Below, in pieces: positions 7,225 through 10,376 of a stretch of DNA of 10,376 nt. Made by a program: the position numbers and the translations under genes. The notes below the pieces were generated by a model. It worked only from the letters and a program-made list of their open reading frames with translations, made no database searches and was not told where the DNA came from. This DNA comes from Paracoccaceae bacterium (GTDB lineage Bacteria > Pseudomonadota > Alphaproteobacteria > Rhodobacterales > Rhodobacteraceae). The stretch spans positions 1 to 10,376 of the forward strand of contig DQCI01000139.1 in assembly GCA_003545125.1 (NCBI GenBank). Direction: 5' to 3'. Every line of letters begins with the position of its first letter. The stretch's first letter is position 1.

Positions 7225-8062
7225 TTTCGTCCAATGCCCGCGCCAGCGCGCAGAAGCGCTCCACGTCGATCTCCTCGGCCCGCGCCGTCGGCGGGATGCC
7301 GACGCTCTCGAGCAGATCCGAAATCTCCGGGTGCAGCCCCTTCAGCGACGCGCGCAACATCTTGCGACGCTGCTGAAAGGCGGTCGCGGTCAGCCGTTGC
7401 AGCCCCTCCGCCGGCGCCGGGAACCGCGGCTCGGGGAGGGCCACGAAGTGCACGACGGCCGAGTGGACCTTCGGCGGCGGGGTGAAGGCCTCGGGCGGCA
7501 GTTCCATCATCACCCGCGGATCGGTGCGCCACTGGGCGAGGATCGCGAGGCGGCCGTAGGCTTTCGAGCCGGGCTTGGCCACGATCCGTTCGGCCACCTC
7601 CTTTTGGAACATGAGCGTGAGGCTCTGCCAGAACGGCGGCCAGTGCTCTGGGGTCAGCCAGCGCACCAGAAGTTCGGTGCCGACATTGTAGGGCAGGTTC
7701 GCGACCACCTTGATCGGCGGCGTGAGGTGCGCTTCTACGTCGATCTTCAGCGCATCCGCGTTCACCACCTCGAGCCGGCCGGGATAAAACGCGGCGATCT
7801 CGGCCAGGGCCCCCATCGCGCGGGTGTCCTTCTCGACAGCGAGCACATGGCGCGCGCCTTCCGCCAGCAACCCGCGGGTGAGCCCGCCAGGGCCGGGGCC
7901 GACTTCGAGCACATCCGCGGACGAGAGATCCCCGGCGGCGCGGGCGATCCGGGCGGTCAGGTTCAAATCGAGCAGGAAGTTCTGCCCGAGCGATTTCTTC
8001 GCCTTGAGCCCGTGCGCGGCGATCACCTCGCGCAGCGGCGGCAACCCGTCAATGGCGCTCAT
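7205..8062 (-). CDS. rsmA: 16S rRNA (adenine1518-N6/adenine1519-N6) dimethyltransferase RsmA (KsgA)
   Basis: A 285-residue class I SAM-dependent methyltransferase that dimethylates two adjacent adenosines at the 3' end of 16S rRNA during 30S maturation. Motifs in order: SLGQNFLLD (24-32), SAM motif [11 protein letters not shown] (53-62), VEKD (76-79), NADAL (101-105), catalytic NLPYNVG (122-128) and [11 protein letters not shown] (193-203). The C-terminal helical domain covers about 210-279. The start ATG overlaps the pdxA stop as ATGA, with only weak SD-like bases, so translation probably relies on coupling to pdxA. The final residues ESVSRLT are encoded by the 5' arm of a strong hairpin, suggesting that the original gene end was replaced by a structured element. 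Confidence 0.96.
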   Translation of the reverse strand: MSAIDGLPPLREVIAAHGLKAKKSLGQNFLLDLNLTARIARAAGDLSSADVLEVGPGPGGLTRGLLAEGARHVLAVEKDTRAMGALAEIAAFYPGRLEVVNADALKIDVEAHLTPPIKVVANLPYNVGTELLVRWLTPEHWPPFWQSLTLMFQKEVAERIVAKPGSKAYGRLAILAQWRTDPRVMMELPPEAFTPPPKVHSAVVHFVALPEPRFPAPAEGLQRLTATAFQQRRKMLRASLKGLHPEISDLLESVGIPPTARAEEIDVERFCALARALDESVSRLT

Positions 8063-9069
8063 CCGGTGTCCGATCCGGTGTCCGATCCGGTGGCCATCCC
8101 GCAGGCCGTTCCGCTGGCCATCTTTCGTGCCATCCGCAAGGCGGCGATCAGCGACGAGGGGTCCGCCGTGCCGGTGCCTGCGATGTCGAAGGCGGTGCCG
8201 TGGTCGGGCGAGGTGCGCACGAAGCCGAGGCCGAGCGTGACGTTGACGCCGTGGGCGAAATCGAGCGTCTTGATCGGGATCAGCGCCTGGTCGTGGTACA
8301 TGCAGATGGCGACGTCGTAGCGGGCGCGCGCCTGCGGGTGAAACATCGTGTCGGCCGGGAGTGGCCCGGCGATCTCGAGCCCGTCGGCGCGCAACTCGTC
8401 GAGCAGCGGCCCGATCATCTCGATCTCGGCGCGCCCCATCGCCCCGTCTTCGCCGGCATGCGGGTTGAGCCCCGCCACCGCGATCCGAGGGCGCGCGAGG
8501 CCCTGGGCCCGAAGGCCTGCGTCGGTGATGCGGATACAGGTTTCCAGCCCATCGCGGGTCAGCGCCGTGGGCACGTCCGCAAGTGGTATGTGAATTGTCG
8601 CCGGCACCACGCGGAGCGCGTCACAGGCGAGCATCATCACCACGTCGTCCACGCCCGCGAGATGGGCGAGGTATTCGGTGTGGCCGGGGAAGGCGAAGCC
8701 GGCGCCGTCCTGGAGCGCCTTTTTGTGGATCGGGTTCGTACAGACCGCCGCGGCGCGGCCCGCCTGGACCAGCTCGACCGCCTCGCGGATCGCCCCGACC
8801 ACGTGCTTGGCATGCCCCGCCTGGGCCGTGCCCGGCACCCTCGGCCCGCCGAAATCGCGCGCCAGCACCGGAAGTCCTTCGCCCATCGCGTCGGCTGCTG
8901 CCTCGGGGGCAAGGATCTCCACCACCGGCGTTCCCGCGGGCAGGTGCGACGGATCGCCGATCAGGAAGAAGGTCTCGCTGTCCTTCAGGGCGGCCCAGGC
9001 CTTTGCCGCAATTTCCGGGCCGACCCCGGCCGGTTCGCCCGCGGTCAGCGCGATCGGCAGCCGGGGCAT
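8059..9069 (-). CDS. pdxA: 4-hydroxythreonine-4-phosphate dehydrogenase
   Basis: A 336-residue NAD-dependent enzyme of the DXP-dependent pyridoxal 5'-phosphate pathway. It oxidises 4-phosphohydroxy-L-threonine, and the decarboxylated product feeds PdxJ. Seen: GEPAGVGPE (11-19), FPGHTE (128-133), and divalent-metal ligand histidines H160 (ATIHIPL), H204 (LNPHAGE) and H259 (MYHDQAL). [16 protein letters not shown] (283-298) is the conserved C-terminal signature. The start at 9069 overlaps the surA stop as TGATG; the frame is open further upstream but only as shadow of surA. The last 24 residues are a run of 12-nt tandem units past the usual family end. The conserved order surA-pdxA-rsmA is also seen in E. 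coli. Confidence 0.95.
   Translation of the reverse strand: MPRLPIALTAGEPAGVGPEIAAKAWAALKDSETFFLIGDPSHLPAGTPVVEILAPEAAADAMGEGLPVLARDFGGPRVPGTAQAGHAKHVVGAIREAVELVQAGRAAAVCTNPIHKKALQDGAGFAFPGHTEYLAHLAGVDDVVMMLACDALRVVPATIHIPLADVPTALTRDGLETCIRITDAGLRAQGLARPRIAVAGLNPHAGEDGAMGRAEIEMIGPLLDELRADGLEIAGPLPADTMFHPQARARYDVAICMYHDQALIPIKTLDFAHGVNVTLGLGFVRTSPDHGTAFDIAGTGTADPSSLIAALRMARKMASGTACGMATGSDTGSDTG
8062..8133 (-). repeat. 12-bp degenerate tandem repeat at the pdxA 3' end
   Basis: Reading from the pdxA stop backwards, 12-nt units fill 8062-8073, 8074-8085 (identical), 8086-8097, 8098-8109 and 8110-8121, with a weaker sixth at 8122-8133. In coding order the five clear units give [16 protein letters not shown] and SDTG, with a core near GCC-ACC-GGA. 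Unit length is a multiple of three, so copy changes keep frame. The last unit supplies the first base of the rsmA ATG. Confidence 0.8.
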
Positions 9070-10340
9070 CAGCGCAGGATTTCGATCTGGGCGTTGGCCT
9101 TCAACTCGTCGAGATAGGACTGCGCCATCGCGCTCGCGCGGCTGCTCGTGAGCTGGGCCGCGACCATCTCTTCCGTAGTCGAGCGCGGCAGCTCGTTGCC
9201 GCGCGAACACAGCATCAGCACCGCCAGCGCGCCGCCCGCGGTGGTCACGCGGGTGGAGATTTCGCCGGGGTCGAGCAGGGCAAGCTCGGCGCCGAAGGGG
9301 GCGGGCACCGCCGCTTCGCGCACCTGTTCGCGGATCAGCTGTTCGGGCGGCAATGCGCGGCCGAAGGGGTAGAGATCGTCGCAAGCAGTCACGTCGGCGC
9401 GGATTTTGGCCGCGGCCGCGAGATTGGCATCGGTTGCGCCGCCGGCAAGCAGGAGCGCCGCATAGTCGACCACAGTCGCCGGCGTGCCGCCCTTCACCTC
9501 TTCGCGTTCGCGCATGTAATAGATCCGGATCTGCTCCCCGACCGGGAGCGCGCGGGTTGTCTGGCCGGGCTGGAGCCCGCGCACCGCCGCACCGATCGCC
9601 GGCGGGAGCGCGGAGACGTCGACCCATTTCATCTCGCCTTCGTCGTTGCGGGTCCGGGCGACGGAAAACCGCTTCGCCGCCTCACGGAAGGCATCTTCCT
9701 CGAGGCCGACGAGCCGCTCGGCGCGTTTCTGCGAGGCGCGCCGCGTCGCCGGGTCGCCCGCGGGCAGGGCAATCTCGTTGAGAAGCACGCGCAGGCCGGC
9801 CGCGGGTTCGGCCTCGCCGAAGGCGATGGCGATCTCGGTTTTCGAGATCGACACCATGGGGCCGAAATTGGCCTGAACGAACTCGCGCCAGGTGACCCCG
9901 GCGGCGACGAAATCGCGAAAGCTCTCCGGCGCGATCCCGCCCTGGGCGAGCAGCTGCAGGAACTGGTCGCCGGTCAGGTTGCCGCGGGCGGCGAATTCCT
10001 CAACCCCCGCGTCGACGGCCTCCTCAGAGGCGGTGACCCCGATCTTCTCGGCTTCGCGCACCTGGAGGCGTTCGTTCACCAGTTGGTCGAACGCCAGCGT
10101 GCGCACGTCGCCCGGCGCCCGCAGGAGGGTGAGAAACCGCTGGCGCTGCTCAAGCTCGAACACGGTGATGACTTCGCCATCGACGGTCGCCGCGGGGGTG
10201 AAATCCTGCGCCCCGGCCGGCGCGGCAAGCAGCGTCAGCGCCATTCCGGCCACAAGGCCCAGCGGCCCGAGCGTGTTCGCGAACCCCGTCGCGATCCCCG
10301 TCGCGATTTTCCCGGCCATCCCGGCTGCAGTCTTTCGCAT
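9069..10340 (-). CDS. surA: SurA-like periplasmic chaperone / peptidyl-prolyl isomerase
   Basis: A 423-residue exported protein with a signal peptide (charged R2, K3 and K11, hydrophobic core about 25-40, AGA cut at about 44/45). The SurA N-terminal chaperone fold covers about 46-165: ATVDGEVITVFELEQR, FDQLVNERLQVREAEKIGV and the GGIAPESFRDFV helix. A parvulin-like (PPIC) segment follows at about 183-280 (LRVLLNEIALPA, FSVARTRNDEGEMKWV, LQPGQTTRALP), then a diverged second one to about 380, and a C-terminal helix. It chaperones unfolded outer-membrane proteins. The parvulin domains are poorly conserved, so isomerase activity is uncertain. The ATG at 10340 follows GGGAACGACG. Its usual upstream partner is lptD, which would lie past the window edge. 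Confidence 0.88.
   Translation of the reverse strand: MRKTAAGMAGKIATGIATGFANTLGPLGLVAGMALTLLAAPAGAQDFTPAATVDGEVITVFELEQRQRFLTLLRAPGDVRTLAFDQLVNERLQVREAEKIGVTASEEAVDAGVEEFAARGNLTGDQFLQLLAQGGIAPESFRDFVAAGVTWREFVQANFGPMVSISKTEIAIAFGEAEPAAGLRVLLNEIALPAGDPATRRASQKRAERLVGLEEDAFREAAKRFSVARTRNDEGEMKWVDVSALPPAIGAAVRGLQPGQTTRALPVGEQIRIYYMREREEVKGGTPATVVDYAALLLAGGATDANLAAAAKIRADVTACDDLYPFGRALPPEQLIREQVREAAVPAPFGAELALLDPGEISTRVTTAGGALAVLMLCSRGNELPRSTTEEMVAAQLTSSRASAMAQSYLDELKANAQIEILR
10272..10319 (-). repeat. 12-bp tandem repeat in the surA signal-peptide region
   Basis: Two identical copies of CCCCGTCGCGAT (+ strand) lie at 10284-10295 and 10296-10307, flanked by related 12-nt units at 10308-10319 and 10272-10283. 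They encode MAGK, IATG, IATG and FANT (residues 8-23), lengthening the n-region of the signal peptide without a frame change. Confidence 0.75.
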
Positions 10341-10376
10341 CGTCGTTCCCAGCTCTGTTGTCGTCTTCTGCGTCTC

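Noticed and set aside
7146..7376. Small + strand frame spanning the anmK-rsmA spacer
   Set aside because: No ribosome binding site, runs through the hairpin and antisense to rsmA; not a convincing small protein.
1..10376. Search for a defence system, CRISPR, phage, toxin-antitoxin or new enzyme cluster
   Set aside because: All protein-coding space is explained by known conserved families in common arrangements; I see no unexplained gene, tRNA-adjacent integration site or insertion-sequence ends.

Overview
The window is high-GC chromosomal DNA from an alphaproteobacterium, most likely Rhodobacterales/Rhodobacteraceae. The evidence is the look of the proteins (TctC, TyrS and RsmA sequences), the gene order surA-pdxA-rsmA, and an anmK gene divergent from tyrS. 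Coding density is high. There is no tRNA, rRNA, CRISPR array, insertion sequence or phage gene. Most of the window is housekeeping or standard transport. The unusual material is in intergenic and gene-end sequence, not in a new protein system.

Region 1 (1-4414) is a tripartite tricarboxylate transporter (TTT) locus with its own two-component regulator. The - strand carries tctD (OmpR-type response regulator) and tctE (sensor kinase, cut by the window edge), overlapping by 8 nt. The + strand carries tctC (periplasmic binding protein), tctB (small membrane subunit) and tctA (large membrane subunit). The 111-bp divergent spacer has a direct repeat of TGACAGGTT with an 11-bp period just upstream of a CATAAT -10-like box, a good candidate TctD operator. 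GC-rich stem-loops lie between tctC and tctB.

Region 2 (4415-5935): tctA and tyrS converge on a roughly 200-bp spacer that holds a perfect 15-bp stem with an inner 6-bp stem, probably a two-way terminator. tyrS (tyrosyl-tRNA synthetase, -) is divergent from anmK (anhydro-MurNAc kinase, +) across a short spacer.

Region 3 (5936-7204): anmK and rsmA converge on a 171-bp spacer. Four stem-loops cover most of it, and its rsmA-side part has clearly lower GC than its surroundings. The last hairpin includes the rsmA stop codon at its apex, and its four non-Watson-Crick positions are all G-U in the rsmA-sense RNA.

Region 4 (7205-10340): surA-pdxA-rsmA on the - strand form a tightly packed operon with TGATG and ATGA junctions. 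They cover outer-membrane protein folding, pyridoxal phosphate synthesis and 16S rRNA dimethylation. Two of these genes carry in-frame 12-bp tandem repeats in probably disordered ends: the pdxA 3' end and the surA signal-peptide n-region.
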